From an uncultured Prevotella sp. (GTDB taxonomy: Bacteria; Bacteroidota; Bacteroidia; Bacteroidales; Bacteroidaceae): 30,321 nt of DNA. Every line of letters begins with the position of its first letter. Position 1 is the stretch's first letter. The stretch lies in assembly GCA_934229335.1 (NCBI GenBank), contig CAKQDQ010000019.1, positions 1-30,321 of the forward strand, written 5' to 3'. The notes beneath the pieces were generated by a model. The model worked only from the letters and a program-made list of their open reading frames with translations, ran no database searches and was not told the DNA's origin. Below, in pieces: positions 1 to 8,979 of the stretch. Made by a program: the position numbers and the translations under genes.

Positions 1-1265
1 GCTATCTCACGAGCAGAGCGCATCAGTGCTGCCTTAGAGAACAAATCGCCAGGTTTCACACGCAACTCGCGGCGCACCACCTTCTCATACAGACGAGTAT
101 TACCCGTGATACGCACATGAGAAATATGTGCCTGCATACCTTCGCGCACTCGCATCTCAAGGTCTATGCTGTCGCCTACAACGTTAATCTCCACAGGCTG
201 AATATCGCAGAAAAGGTAACCGTTGTCCCAATATAGGTTTCCTACAGCGTCCTCGTCCTGCTTCAGTCGTTTGTCAAGCAATACACTGTTGTACACATCA
301 CCAGTCTTCATGCCGAGACGACGGTTCAGGTCGGCTGTCTTATATACGGTGTTACCTGCCCATGTCAGGTTACGCACATAGTATTTTTTACCTTCGCTGA
401 CCTTGAAGTATACGTTTACGTGCCTATCGTCATAGAAGTAAGAGCTATCTTCGAGTATTATGGCGTCTCTATAACCCAGCTCATTATACTTGCTTATCAA
501 CTGCACCTTAGCCTCGTCATAACGCTCTGGCGTAAACTTTTTCTTCTTAAAGACGTTCCTTAGCTTATTAACCTCATACAAGTCGCCTAACGCGCCCTTC
601 TTGAACATTCCGCCTTTCAAGAATTTAGACTTCAGCTCCTTGTTGCCTTCTATGATAATATGCTTAATCTTTGTCTTCTGTTTCTTGTCGACTTCTATGT
701 CAAGTATGACATGGTTCTTCTGAGTCACATCATCTCTTTGCCTTATTGTGACCTCAGCGTTTTTGAATCCCTTACCTTCGAAGTATCGCTGTGCCAGCAA
801 CTTGGCGCGTTCTATCATATTAGGAGTAATCTGCGACCCTTTCAAAAGTCCCAGTTTCTGCTCCATATCAGACAGCTCGCTCTTCTTCTTCAGTCCATAG
901 TAGTTGATGGCACTCACACGCGGACGTGTCTTCAGGTATATATGCAGATACACCGAGTCTCCGACAATAGAGTCCGCGGCAATCTTCACCTCAGAAAACA
1001 GTCCGTGTTTCCAATACCTTTTTATGGCATCAGTTATCTCACTACCAGGAATACTCACCTCTTGTCCTACCGTCAGTCCTGATATATTCGTCAGCATATA
1101 ATCCTCATAGCCATCCACTCCACTGACGTTCAGTGCCGCTATGGTGCATATCTTAACCTTAGAGGCATACGATATGTCAGGATTTATTATCTTATCCTGC
1201 GCCATTGCCCAACAAACGTTAAGCATTAACGCAAGCGTTATGACAAAATGTCTTTTTGCAAGCAT
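1..1265 (-). CDS. bamA: BamA outer-membrane assembly factor (3' end cut by window edge)
   Basis: Partial gene: the ATG is at 1265 and the frame stays open to base 1, so about 421 N-terminal residues are visible and the beta-barrel lies outside. A signal peptide (MLAKRHFVITLALMLN, ending WAMAQ) is followed by POTRA-like repeats, with phrases such as IAALNVSGVDGYEDYMLTNI and RYWKHGLFSEVKI. The last visible segment, LFSKAALMRSAREIA, matches the late-POTRA region of Bacteroidota BamA. BamA is the core of the machine that folds beta-barrel proteins into the outer membrane. It follows uppS after 40 bp on the same strand, a usual order in this phylum (DUF6089, uppS, bamA, then Skp/OmpH-type chaperones). 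The family call is secure; domain limits are approximate. Confidence 0.93.
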   Translation of the reverse strand, partial: MLAKRHFVITLALMLNVCWAMAQDKIINPDISYASKVKICTIAALNVSGVDGYEDYMLTNISGLTVGQEVSIPGSEITDAIKRYWKHGLFSEVKIAADSIVGDSVYLHIYLKTRPRVSAINYYGLKKKSELSDMEQKLGLLKGSQITPNMIERAKLLAQRYFEGKGFKNAEVTIRQRDDVTQKNHVILDIEVDKKQKTKIKHIIIEGNKELKSKFLKGGMFKKGALGDLYEVNKLRNVFKKKKFTPERYDEAKVQLISKYNELGYRDAIILEDSSYFYDDRHVNVYFKVSEGKKYYVRNLTWAGNTVYKTADLNRRLGMKTGDVYNSVLLDKRLKQDEDAVGNLYWDNGYLFCDIQPVEINVVGDSIDLEMRVREGMQAHISHVRITGNTRLYEKVVRRELRVKPGDLFSKAALMRSAREI

Positions 1266-1305
1266 ATTGTGTTGTTTTGGTAAATACAGCCTTTTAGTGA
1301 CGGTT

Positions 1306-2043
1306 TTACTTATTTTTATTCTCTTCTTCTATCTGTGCCTCCGTCTTTCCGAAGCGTCTTTGCTTTGACTGATAGCTCTCTATCGCCTTTACCAAGTCGT
1401 CTTTACAGAAATCAGGCCAATAGACAGGTGTGAAATACAGCTCTGAATATGCTATCTGCCACAACAGGTAGTTTGACACTCGCAGCTCTCCTCCAGTCCT
1501 TATCAGCAAGTCTGGGTCGGGCATAAAAGCTGTAGTCATGTGCTCTGACAGTGTATTCTCCGTAATATCGTCTGCTGCTAATTCACCGTTCTTCACTTTC
1601 TCTGCTATCAACTTTGTAGCATTCGTTATCTCCCACCTTGAAGAATAGCTCAGAGCCATTACCACCGTCATTCGGTCGTAAGACGCAGTATGCTCTTCAG
1701 TGTAACGCAAACGGTCTTGTACTGCTTGCGGCATACGTGAGCGGTCGCCTATAACGCGGAAGCGAACGTTATTCTTATCGAACAGTTCTGTGGTGAGATT
1801 CTTCAACACGAGGTCCATCAACGCTGTCACTTCCTCTATTGGTCTGTTCCAGTTTTCGGTAGAGAAGGCGTACAACGTGAGATACTTCACGCCAAGGCGC
1901 ACACAGTCAGCGGTAATCTGACGTATGGTATCGGTACCTGCTGAGTGTCCGTAACTACGTGGTTTACCACGTTCTGTGGCCCAGCGGCCATTGCCATCCA
2001 TAATGATGGCGATATGCTGTGGAATACGATTTGGATCTATCAT
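1306..2043 (-). CDS. uppS: Isoprenyl transferase (undecaprenyl diphosphate synthase)
   Basis: 245 residues, the usual length for cis-prenyltransferases. The N-terminal signature [16 protein letters not shown] carries the catalytic Asp (about residue 16) and the pyrophosphate-binding GNGRW. The C-terminal [15 protein letters not shown] followed by AYSELYF is the second diphosphate/Mg-binding region. The enzyme condenses isopentenyl diphosphate onto farnesyl diphosphate to build the C55 lipid carrier for peptidoglycan and surface glycans. The upstream gene's TAA (2044-2046) directly abuts this ATG, indicating translational coupling, and bamA follows after 40 bp. Nothing appears to be missing. 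Confidence 0.97.
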   Translation of the reverse strand: MIDPNRIPQHIAIIMDGNGRWATERGKPRSYGHSAGTDTIRQITADCVRLGVKYLTLYAFSTENWNRPIEEVTALMDLVLKNLTTELFDKNNVRFRVIGDRSRMPQAVQDRLRYTEEHTASYDRMTVVMALSYSSRWEITNATKLIAEKVKNGELAADDITENTLSEHMTTAFMPDPDLLIRTGGELRVSNYLLWQIAYSELYFTPVYWPDFCKDDLVKAIESYQSKQRRFGKTEAQIEEENKNK

Positions 2044-2784
2044 TTATCTTTCTTTTTGGCAATTTGGACATTTTGGCGAGAAGCTGTACGTCAAGGCAAG
2101 CATCAATGTGGAATAGCAGTCTGTGTTTTTGAATATTCCTGAACTGCCTATGCGGTACGGGTCTTTCACACCGTCTATATAATCACTGAACGTAAAGTGC
2201 ATCTGCCAGTCGAGCGAGAGGTTCAATCTGTCGCCCATTCGGTATTTCACGCCTACTCCGAGCGGTACGTTTCCCGTCACCACGCTCTTCGAGGTGCTGT
2301 GGGATGCTCCTTGAGAGTAGTCCCATGTTCCTCCTTTACTGTTCACATACGTCATGCCGAGTCCTAAAGAGACAAAAGGAGTCACTCTTTTCGCTCCTCT
2401 ATACTCATGACCTGTACCGTAGGGGAGGAAGTTATACTCATACGTCACGGAGAGATCTCCGAGGCTATTATTAAAGGAATAGCCATTGGGCGTAATGTCG
2501 GGGAAGTATGTAGAGACATTCTTTACATCTCCCTTCACCTTGGTGTACATTCCCGATATACGCACTGCCATATAGGGGTTCATTATAGCGCGAAACACAA
2601 CGGCCCCTGCTGGCTGTAATCCTTTGAAGAGTCCATCGCTAAAGTCGCCTTGATACGCCGTAGCTCCTGCCCCTGCTCCAATCTCCATTCTGTACTCCAC
2701 ATCGTTCTGCGCAGCCACTCTTGTGGTTACGAAAAGGAGCAACAGCAATGCCCCTGCAATGCGTACAAACGAGATATGCTTCAT
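2044..2784 (-). CDS. DUF6089 family outer-membrane beta-barrel protein
   Basis: About 246 residues from the ATG at 2784 (MKHISFVRIAGALLLLLF). A GTG at 2811 would add nine basic residues before the signal peptide and is less likely. The signal peptide ends near VAAQ. The rest is alternating beta-strand sequence rich in Gly and aromatics (GAGAGATAYQGDF, VSLGLGMTYV, LNLSLDWQMHFTFSDYIDGV), as in small OmpA-like eight-strand barrels. The C-terminus carries a CxxC pair (KCPNCQKER). This family normally sits just before uppS-bamA in Bacteroidota, as here, so a role linked to outer-membrane biogenesis is inferred from position; its biochemical function is not known. Confidence 0.85.
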   Translation of the reverse strand: MKHISFVRIAGALLLLLFVTTRVAAQNDVEYRMEIGAGAGATAYQGDFSDGLFKGLQPAGAVVFRAIMNPYMAVRISGMYTKVKGDVKNVSTYFPDITPNGYSFNNSLGDLSVTYEYNFLPYGTGHEYRGAKRVTPFVSLGLGMTYVNSKGGTWDYSQGASHSTSKSVVTGNVPLGVGVKYRMGDRLNLSLDWQMHFTFSDYIDGVKDPYRIGSSGIFKNTDCYSTLMLALTYSFSPKCPNCQKER

Positions 2785-2824
2785 TATTCTTTTTTCTTTC
2801 TTGTTTATCACCTGGAGGTATAAC

Positions 2825-3017
2825 GGGTGGTTCTATAAATTACCACCGTAAGATAAAATTTCTATAATATGGATAACGTTTTGTTATCTTTCGGTCTCTT
2901 TTCGGTTCAAAGCATAATCTCGTTCTGTCGTAATGCTTGCATTACTCTTTCACTCACTTACACTTTGACCTCGAAAACAGCCTCGAAATATAACAAAGCT
3001 GATTTATAGAACCACCC
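2825..3017. repeat. MITE-like element, copy 1 (193 bp, 16-bp TIRs)
   Basis: The ends form a perfect 16-bp terminal inverted repeat, gggtggttctataaat (2825-2840) and atttatagaaccaccc (3002-3017). The interior is non-coding. The element starts 8 bp past the stop codon of the DUF6242 gene and ends about 40 bp before the DUF6089 start, so it fills the whole intergenic space. Related ends occur at 4687-4994 and 21036-21074. No clear target-site duplication is seen. Confidence 0.75.
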
Positions 3018-3025
3018 TTACGTCA

Positions 3026-4456
3026 TTACTCTTTGACAGTCCACAGTTGCTTGTTCTGCTTTCCTTTCCAGATGATGCTCTTTGCATTTGCATCGGTAGC
3101 GTCAGGGTTTGACGCAATGACATAGAAGAAGCCTTTGCCGTCGGCTACTATCACCGCGCTCTTAGCTCCTGCCACGCCTTCCGGCATCGACATACCGTTT
3201 TGCGTATGCCATGTTGCGCCATAGTCTGGTGAGTAATAGATATTAGAGTAGGCTTTCGCCGTACCAAACTTAGGCGTGCCTCCTATCGCTAATATGCCGT
3301 CAGCATATGAGATAGCAGACAGCCCTGCCATTCTTGGCAGGAGATATCTATAGTTTTCTTTTGACACATTGGTGTATGTCCACGCCTGTGGCAGCTTGAG
3401 GTCAACCACCTTGTTCCATACTACTGCGGTAGCAAACGTGTCGTCATTACCTGTATACGCCTTATTGCCTATAAGGGTAACACGACGTATGTCGCTGTTT
3501 GTACGGCTTACGTTTGTCAACAGTGTGATGTCTGACGCTGGGATATACTGTGAGTTATCCACATACTGTGTGCTCTCCATCGCATCCTGCGTCCATGTCA
3601 GACCTTTATCTCTTGAAACATTGATGTTTCCTGCATCGCTAATGGCGTACCATTCTTCCTGACAACCACCGAGAAACTTCTCTATTGTGATGTTTGGCGT
3701 TACTGTCTGCCACTGCTGTCCGTCTGTTGTTAGATAGATATTACCATTAGCGTAGAGTGCCAACAAACCGTCTATTGCTGATATTGTAGCGTCTGACATA
3801 TCGTCTGTAGTAGGCAATGTGCAGTCGCTCCACGTATTACAGTCGGTCGTCAGCAGCAGTTTCGTATCACCGTTAGCGTCTGTTCCGAGCAGATACATAT
3901 CATTATTTACCTGCGCCGCCTTCATATTCTCGAATGTTGCGATGGTTTCCTGCACTGGCATACGATACCATGAGAAAGAGTCTGCATATTCCTGATGACG
4001 CACTATCTCTACGGTATAGTCAACGTTGTGTAGGCCATCACTTGAGGTGACACGCAATGTGCGCACTTGCGACAGGTCTATGGAATCAGCAGAAGAGTAG
4101 AGTTGCCACTGGTCGCCGTCCAAGCTCTTGAACCTTGCGATACCGTTATTCTTTGTGGCAACGGTGACAAGCACACGTGACAGGTCTGAACCCACAGCCA
4201 ATGAGTCCTCGTTATATATGCGTTTGTTCACCTGATCTATATAAATAGGTGTAGAAGAGGCGGAATAGTTATAGCTATAGGTACTGTCACTACCGTCTGA
4301 TGCCTTTACGGTACGATAGCATCTTACCGTTCCTAACTTAAAAGATGTTACGGCGGTATCGTCATACGTTTCTATCTCTGTATCGTTTTTCAAACATGAA
4401 GTGAACAGGCATACCATGGCTAACATGATACCCACAAATGTTATTTTTGATGTCAT
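3026..4456 (-). CDS. DUF6242 lipoprotein with Asp-box beta-propeller repeats
   Basis: 476 residues. The N-terminus has a lipobox, LFTSC with Cys21, so this is a predicted lipoprotein. Residues about 30-155 form the N-terminal beta-sandwich typical of DUF6242 proteins (SFKLGTVRCYRTVK, LRVTSSDGLHNVDYTVEI). The rest contains BNR/Asp-box-like repeats: TTDCNTWSD, TTDGQQWQT, SRDKGLTWTQ and SPDYGATWHTQ, each on a propeller-blade turn. Asp-boxes also occur in sialidases, but no sialidase catalytic arginine triad or FRIP motif is evident, so a binding or scaffold role is more likely than an enzyme. It appears to be a single-gene unit bounded by repeat elements on both sides. Function unknown. Confidence 0.85.
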   Translation of the reverse strand: MTSKITFVGIMLAMVCLFTSCLKNDTEIETYDDTAVTSFKLGTVRCYRTVKASDGSDSTYSYNYSASSTPIYIDQVNKRIYNEDSLAVGSDLSRVLVTVATKNNGIARFKSLDGDQWQLYSSADSIDLSQVRTLRVTSSDGLHNVDYTVEIVRHQEYADSFSWYRMPVQETIATFENMKAAQVNNDMYLLGTDANGDTKLLLTTDCNTWSDCTLPTTDDMSDATISAIDGLLALYANGNIYLTTDGQQWQTVTPNITIEKFLGGCQEEWYAISDAGNINVSRDKGLTWTQDAMESTQYVDNSQYIPASDITLLTNVSRTNSDIRRVTLIGNKAYTGNDDTFATAVVWNKVVDLKLPQAWTYTNVSKENYRYLLPRMAGLSAISYADGILAIGGTPKFGTAKAYSNIYYSPDYGATWHTQNGMSMPEGVAGAKSAVIVADGKGFFYVIASNPDATDANAKSIIWKGKQNKQLWTVKE

Positions 4457-4623
4457 CAGTCTGTTTTGTCTGTCAGCTACACATCGGTGTTTGCTGCATT
4501 ACACAATAATAAATTTCGAAATCTCTTGCAAAATTAATCATAAAATCTCAATTTACATACATTTTCTCCGTTTTATTATAATAATTTATTAGCATTAATG
4601 CAATTTTTAACAGCAAGCACTCT

Positions 4624-4659
4624 CTCCCAGCCCCCACCCTTACCTCCCCCACGGGGGAG
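4624..4659 (+). repeat. C-rich inverted repeat, left arm
   Basis: The segment contains ctcccagccccc followed by tacctcccccac. Its reverse complement recurs at 5033-5056 as ctcctgtgggggaggttagg and onward to ctggag. The two arms point towards each other and enclose the MITE-like element at 4687-4994. The right part (cctcccccacgggggag) can also fold on itself. Confidence 0.65.
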
Positions 4660-4686
4660 AAGAATTGCGTAGAAACTGATTACAGA

Positions 4687-4994
4687 GGGTGGTTCTGTAA
4701 ATTACCACCGTAATGTAGGATAACAAAGATAAGTTATAGAAACGCCCTACATATAATTACTATCGAAATATAACAACGCTGATTTATAAGCTGGTATCCA
4801 AAGTTATTTTTATAAATGGGTAAGTTTTTTTCCCTGTATTATTAGTAATATCTAATACCGTATCTTTTGGTCATCTGCTTCCACTGTTTTCGGTCACAAT
4901 GCCCGCATTACTCTCTCAAACAGTGAAACTAACTGCCTCAAAATAGCCTATGGTAGATATTAAAACAATTTTGAGCACTTACTTAGAACCACCC
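4687..4994. repeat. MITE-like element, copy 2 (308 bp, diverged)
   Basis: The left end gggtggttctgtaaat (4687-4702) continues into ttaccaccgtaa as in copy 1. The right end is ttagaaccaccc, finishing at 4994. An internal stretch near 4768-4790 (gaaatataacaacgctgatt) closely matches the right part of copy 1 (gaaatataacaaagctgatt), but the sequence then continues for about 200 bp. The copy therefore looks like two partly decayed elements or one with an insertion. Confidence 0.6.
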
Positions 4995-5032
4995 TATAGT
5001 TACGATATTACATTTCTCTCCTCTCCTGTGGG

Positions 5033-5056
5033 GGAGGTTAGGGAGATGGGCTGGAG
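5033..5056 (-). repeat. C-rich inverted repeat, right arm
   Basis: This is the reverse-complement partner of 4624-4659; both share cctcccccac and the cagcccc-type core. It ends a few bases before the terminator of the lyase gene. Confidence 0.6.
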
Positions 5057-5060
5057 ACTA

Positions 5061-5108
5061 AAAAAATGTGGCGTACCCTGTTCACACAGGACACGCCACT
5101 GTCTTTTT
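5061..5108 (-). terminator. Intrinsic terminator, lyase operon (potentially bidirectional)
   Basis: The stem gtggcgt (5068-5074) pairs with acgccac (5093-5099), and an inner ctgt/acag pair extends it. A-run 5061-5066 gives the U-tract for minus-strand transcription from the lyase gene, and t-run 5103-5108 gives one on the plus strand. It lies about 155 bp past the lyase stop codon, beyond the tandem array. Confidence 0.8.
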
Positions 5109-5172
5109 TCGCAAATTTTGATTGTTCAGGTTTATTTCTCTGTTATTGTGATTTCGGGGCTTCGCGATATCA

Positions 5173-5260
5173 TAGCTTTCGCAATGCGATTGGATAGCTC
5201 TCGTAACGTGATTTGATAGCTTTCGCAGTGCGATTGGATAGTTATCACCGTGCCACCGTT
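5173..5260. repeat. 22-bp tandem array A
   Basis: Units start at 5173, 5195, 5217 and 5239. The first three read tagctttcgcaatgcgatt, tagctctcgtaacgtgattt and tagctttcgcagtgcgatt, each followed by gga or ga; the fourth is degenerate. The array runs from one base before the lyase stop codon towards its terminator, so it would be transcribed as 3' UTR. The same core occurs in array B. Confidence 0.75.
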
Positions 5261-5261
5261 T

Positions 5262-8200
5262 TTACTTCAGTATTTTCTTATCACCCTTTATGTATACTCC
5301 ACCCTTGGCGTTCTTAGGATTTACCTTACGGCCAGAGAGGTCATACACATTCTGGTTTGCCGCATTGTCAGTGGCAGCGTTCACTTCCGCTACTCCTGAT
5401 GGGTCTCCGTAGAATGGTATCAGAGTAAACTTGTAATCTACGAACTCTGTGCCAGTGATGTCTACGCTACCGTCTTCGTTAGCACTCCAGTATCTGATGT
5501 TTGACGCTGTTGAACCTGAGTGCATGGTGTACAGTTCCATACCTGCCGCCTTTTCGAAGTAGAATGAGTACATCTTCAGTGTAGAGAGCTTAGCGTTTGT
5601 TCCTATCACAAGCTTGTCTACGGCATTGGTAAGCATATACTTGCCGTTCTTCAGGGCTATTGTCCACACCTGTGTTGGTGCTGGTGTATTTTCGTTGCCT
5701 TCCTCGAAGGTTACGAGTTCGCTCTTTCCGTTGTCAGTAAGTAGCTTGCCGTCGGCAAGATTCTTCACTACATAGTTTCCTTCTGCTATCTCAGGAGCGG
5801 CTGCTTGCTTTACCACTACGAGGAAAGATACGCTTACTTCTGTTCCCTGAGTAACGAATGTTGCGGTGTATGTGCCACTGGTAGAAACATTCTCTAATAC
5901 AAGTTCGTTGCCTGTCGCGCCAGTGTTCCACTTTACGTCTTCTGCGCTGACGCCTTGTGGCACCTTTATTCCAAGGGTGACATTTACGCCTTCGTCAACT
6001 AATGTCTCTGAGGCTGTCGTCTTGCCTGACGGTGTTACGATGTACTGCTCTGCGTTAACTACATTCACGTGGAATGTCTTTGCAGAGATAGCCGAACCAC
6101 TGTTGGTGTAGAATACGGTGTAGTCTCTTGAAGAGTAGATTGGTGCGGTAGTGATGCTCTGTGCGGTACTGCCTGTATTCCAGATGAAAGTGCCTCCACC
6201 GTTGCTTGGATTAGCAGTGAGTGTTACGGTCTGTCCATAAACCACATCAATGCTCTCGGTGTTATCGAATGTCTTTCCGTCGTAGGTTATCACTGGTGTC
6301 AGCACCGTCGGTGTGCAGTCGTTCTCTACTGCTATGGCAAAGCTCTGATAGCTGTCTACGCCGTTCTTGTTGGTGTATGTTACTCTGTAGACATAGCTCT
6401 TGTTTGTATTTACAGTGATTTCACGTGTTGTCTCGCCCGTGTTCCACTTCCACAAACCTGTGTCTTCCTCACCGTTTGGCAGCTGTGGCATCAGTGTTAC
6501 TGTCTCGCCCTTTGGCACGCTGCTGCCGCTGCTGGTACGGAAGTTGTTGACAAGTCCGCCTAATTCGTTGTGGTTTATGACGTGACCTGTCACGTTACCC
6601 ATCTCCATCTCAAGGTTAAGGCTTGGAATGATAGTCTCTGTCACCTTGCCGCTATATTGCATACGCGGTGTCAACTCGGTAGGCACCTTGTCGGCTGGTG
6701 CCAGCTGTACGTCGCGTGTGTTCATCAATACTGAGTAACCCATGTGGTCATAGCCACCACTGGCACTACCCCAGCCACCGCCGTCTATGCCCATTGTGGC
6801 ATAAGCCTGCTCTGAGTATGGCATTTTCACACCCTTCACGCCTTCGTATATTCCTATAACTGTTCCCCAGTATGGTCTTGTCTCTGCTGGCATAGCAGGA
6901 CCGGTCATAAGCCATCCGTTGTGCCATGCTGTGCGGCAGTCTACGTACTTATAGTTTGTCCAAGGTAATCCCTGTACGTTCTTGGTGCTGGCAGCAATAA
7001 ACTCTACGCCTGCCGCAAGGCGATGATCCATATATGAGAACATATCGTCGCCCTGGTTATACGCCATGTGGGCTATGTCTACCGCTAAGCCTAATGCCAT
7101 GGCTGAGTGACCACCGTCACGTCCGCTCTCCTGCATCTGACCAAGCTTTCCGTATGCTCCTGTCTCTAATGAAGATTCTGATGTTGTTACTACGAGATTG
7201 CCGAGGAACTCGGTGAGTCCGTCATTGAGAATGAGGTCTGTAGGACGCTGTTTCTTGAAGGTTCCTACCTGGTCATACTTCATAAAGCTCATGCCTTGGT
7301 TGTAGATGTATACATCATCACAGAGTATGCCGATTGTTATTACAGCCATAGCGTTACACAGTCCCCAGTTGCTCCAATAGTGTCCAGGACGATAACCGCC
7401 CTGATTGCCTACCCAGTTCTCCCAGGTACCGTTACGACCGCAGAGGAACTGCATGCAACGAGGATACCAGAGGTTGAGCATCCACTGCTTGAAGAACTCG
7501 AAGTCGTCGCGTGACCAGCCTTCATAGTCGCGCATTATCTCTGCTGCCTGAGCGAACTCGTAGCCGTAGAGTCCTGCCGCCAAAGCCCAGTTACTGTCGC
7601 CTCCGATGTATTTTGTGACGCGTGCCCATGCCATGAGCACGTTGACCGCGGTATTGGCGCACGCCGTGTTGCCTTCTATTTTCCAACGCAAAGCGTTCTG
7701 GTATGCCATCGTTGCACCACGTGCAGCGTTGATGTAGTTTTGTCCTGAGCCGCCACCACGTACTATGGTCTCTACTGGCCATGTTGCAACGCCAGCCTGT
7801 GCGTATTCTGCGTTCTTTAGCACGTTATATGCTTGCGTGACAAGGGTGTTGCCTTCTGCGAGCTGTCTCTTTACGCGATCGAAGTCTTCTTGTGTATGTA
7901 GTCCACCTGGATGTACGAAACCACGGTTGGTGTCGTACGCCGCTGTCACATTATTCAGGTCTGGCAGTACCACGCCCGCTGTTGACTTGGTGGTGGCAAT
8001 GGCTGCTGTCAGCTTGTTATAAACCTTATCTAATATAAACTGGCTGTAGTCTTTCTTTGTGTATTGCTCCGCCATAGTAGCGATGTCTCCTAATTCTGTT
8101 ACGGCACCTGGCAGATATACGCTACCGTTTGCTACTATCTCGCGTGCCTCAGCTATCGCTTTATTCAGAGCGGTGACGTCTCCTGGCGTACCGTTAACGT

Positions 8201-8951
8201 ATGCCTCGTCCATCTTCTCCACTTCTTGTGCTTTCTCGCTGATGCTCTCTTCTGACAGGGCTTCACCGTACACGCAGAAGTCTGCCACGAGGGTGTTCTG
8301 AAGATAGCTATCAGCTGAGAATGGTGCTCTGCCTATCCAGCAGCATGATGGTGCCGTTGTAGCGTAGAGGGTGCTATTGAGTGGCATATTTGATATGGTG
8401 CTCTTCAGCTTGCCGTCGATATAGAGTTTGCCAGTATTGCCACTCTGTGTATAAGCCACGTGTATCCATCTGCCCTTTTCTGACTCTTTACCTACATCGT
8501 ATCCAGTCTCTTGCGTATAGCCACCTATACTGCTTGCTATGCGCTGAGCGTTAAGTCGGTAAGCGGAATAGATACCGTCTGACGCCAAACAAGCGTCGAG
8601 TGTAGAGAAAGCCCACAGGAAATAGCCGTTGCCTGAGAGTGAAGCGTCATCGTCTACTCTGTAATACACTGAGATAGAATAATCGCCTAATGCTGCGAAA
8701 GCTTTACCTCCCTGTGCTGTCATGTCGAGATAACCAGAACCACTGCCAAGACTCAACACATGGTATTTTCCCATCTCCATTACTTTGGCACTATTCACGA
8801 GTCGTGCCGTTACTCCTGAGACATTGTCCTTAACGCTTGTGCCTGTCACATTAGTGAAGTCAAAGCGCATCTTGGGCATCTCATTTTGTCCAAAGACATT
8901 GCACGCTACTGTTAATAACAGTGCAGCAATAATGCTCATTACTCTTCTCAT
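5262..8951 (-). CDS. Large secreted alginate-lyase-family protein (LamG, lyase, Ig-like repeats, sorting-like tail)
   Basis: 1229 residues. A signal sequence (MRRVMSIIAALLLTVAC; Cys17 leaves a lipoprotein reading possible) is followed by a LamG/concanavalin-like domain (about 25-245, ending WIHVAYTQSGNTGKLYIDGK and later WIGRAPF). A linker leads to an alpha-helical lyase domain (about 340-800) beginning HPGGLHTQEDFDRVKRQL, with HYWSNWGLCNA (about 525) and QESGRDGGHSAMALGL (about 606). These match the alginate-lyase superfamily that includes PL5 and PL38, so it probably cleaves a uronate polymer (alginate or glucuronan-like) by beta-elimination; substrate is inferred. Three Ig-like repeats each carry WNTG (about 835, 924, 1008). 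A ricin-like segment (VWTIALKNGKYML) and a C-terminal tail (VYDLSGRKV, then GGVYIKGDKKILK) resembling type IX secretion sorting signals follow. It lies 28 bp after the GH28-like gene, in one operon. Confidence 0.8.
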   Translation of the reverse strand: MRRVMSIIAALLLTVACNVFGQNEMPKMRFDFTNVTGTSVKDNVSGVTARLVNSAKVMEMGKYHVLSLGSGSGYLDMTAQGGKAFAALGDYSISVYYRVDDDASLSGNGYFLWAFSTLDACLASDGIYSAYRLNAQRIASSIGGYTQETGYDVGKESEKGRWIHVAYTQSGNTGKLYIDGKLKSTISNMPLNSTLYATTAPSCCWIGRAPFSADSYLQNTLVADFCVYGEALSEESISEKAQEVEKMDEAYVNGTPGDVTALNKAIAEAREIVANGSVYLPGAVTELGDIATMAEQYTKKDYSQFILDKVYNKLTAAIATTKSTAGVVLPDLNNVTAAYDTNRGFVHPGGLHTQEDFDRVKRQLAEGNTLVTQAYNVLKNAEYAQAGVATWPVETIVRGGGSGQNYINAARGATMAYQNALRWKIEGNTACANTAVNVLMAWARVTKYIGGDSNWALAAGLYGYEFAQAAEIMRDYEGWSRDDFEFFKQWMLNLWYPRCMQFLCGRNGTWENWVGNQGGYRPGHYWSNWGLCNAMAVITIGILCDDVYIYNQGMSFMKYDQVGTFKKQRPTDLILNDGLTEFLGNLVVTTSESSLETGAYGKLGQMQESGRDGGHSAMALGLAVDIAHMAYNQGDDMFSYMDHRLAAGVEFIAASTKNVQGLPWTNYKYVDCRTAWHNGWLMTGPAMPAETRPYWGTVIGIYEGVKGVKMPYSEQAYATMGIDGGGWGSASGGYDHMGYSVLMNTRDVQLAPADKVPTELTPRMQYSGKVTETIIPSLNLEMEMGNVTGHVINHNELGGLVNNFRTSSGSSVPKGETVTLMPQLPNGEEDTGLWKWNTGETTREITVNTNKSYVYRVTYTNKNGVDSYQSFAIAVENDCTPTVLTPVITYDGKTFDNTESIDVVYGQTVTLTANPSNGGGTFIWNTGSTAQSITTAPIYSSRDYTVFYTNSGSAISAKTFHVNVVNAEQYIVTPSGKTTASETLVDEGVNVTLGIKVPQGVSAEDVKWNTGATGNELVLENVSTSGTYTATFVTQGTEVSVSFLVVVKQAAAPEIAEGNYVVKNLADGKLLTDNGKSELVTFEEGNENTPAPTQVWTIALKNGKYMLTNAVDKLVIGTNAKLSTLKMYSFYFEKAAGMELYTMHSGSTASNIRYWSANEDGSVDITGTEFVDYKFTLIPFYGDPSGVAEVNAATDNAANQNVYDLSGRKVNPKNAKGGVYIKGDKKILK

Positions 8952-8979
8952 TTTATTGCGTTTTTTTTGTTTTTCGTAT

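Larger units (their letters stand above)
4457..5261. other. Gene-free, repeat-rich intergenic region (805 bp)
   Basis: No credible gene is present. From left to right it holds an AT-rich upstream region for the DUF6242 gene (with a possible -7 box, TAATTTTG on the minus strand at 4529-4536, but no matching -33 box), one half of a C-rich inverted repeat (4624-4659), the second MITE-like element (4687-4994), the other half of the inverted repeat (5033-5056), a terminator (5061-5108) and a 22-bp tandem array that ends beside the lyase stop codon. Confidence 0.8.

Noticed and set aside
660..1082. Plus-strand ORF of 140 codons
   Set aside because: Antisense to the POTRA region of bamA, whose minus-strand translation is clearly the real product.
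2044..2811. GTG start at 2811 for the DUF6089 gene
   Set aside because: The ATG at 2784 directly begins a normal signal peptide; the GTG adds only charged residues before it.
3026..4456. Sialidase call for the Asp-box protein
   Set aside because: Asp-boxes are present, but the catalytic FRIP/arginine triad, Tyr/Glu pair and a sialidase-like layout were not seen; the N-terminus fits DUF6242.
4950..5216. Plus-strand ORF of 88 codons
   Set aside because: It runs through the end of a MITE-like copy, an inverted repeat, a terminator and tandem array A; no protein-like features.
5173..5260. CRISPR array
   Set aside because: Units follow one another with no spacers, the unit is only 22 bp and no cas gene is present; the same holds for 21105-21192 and 29461-29526.
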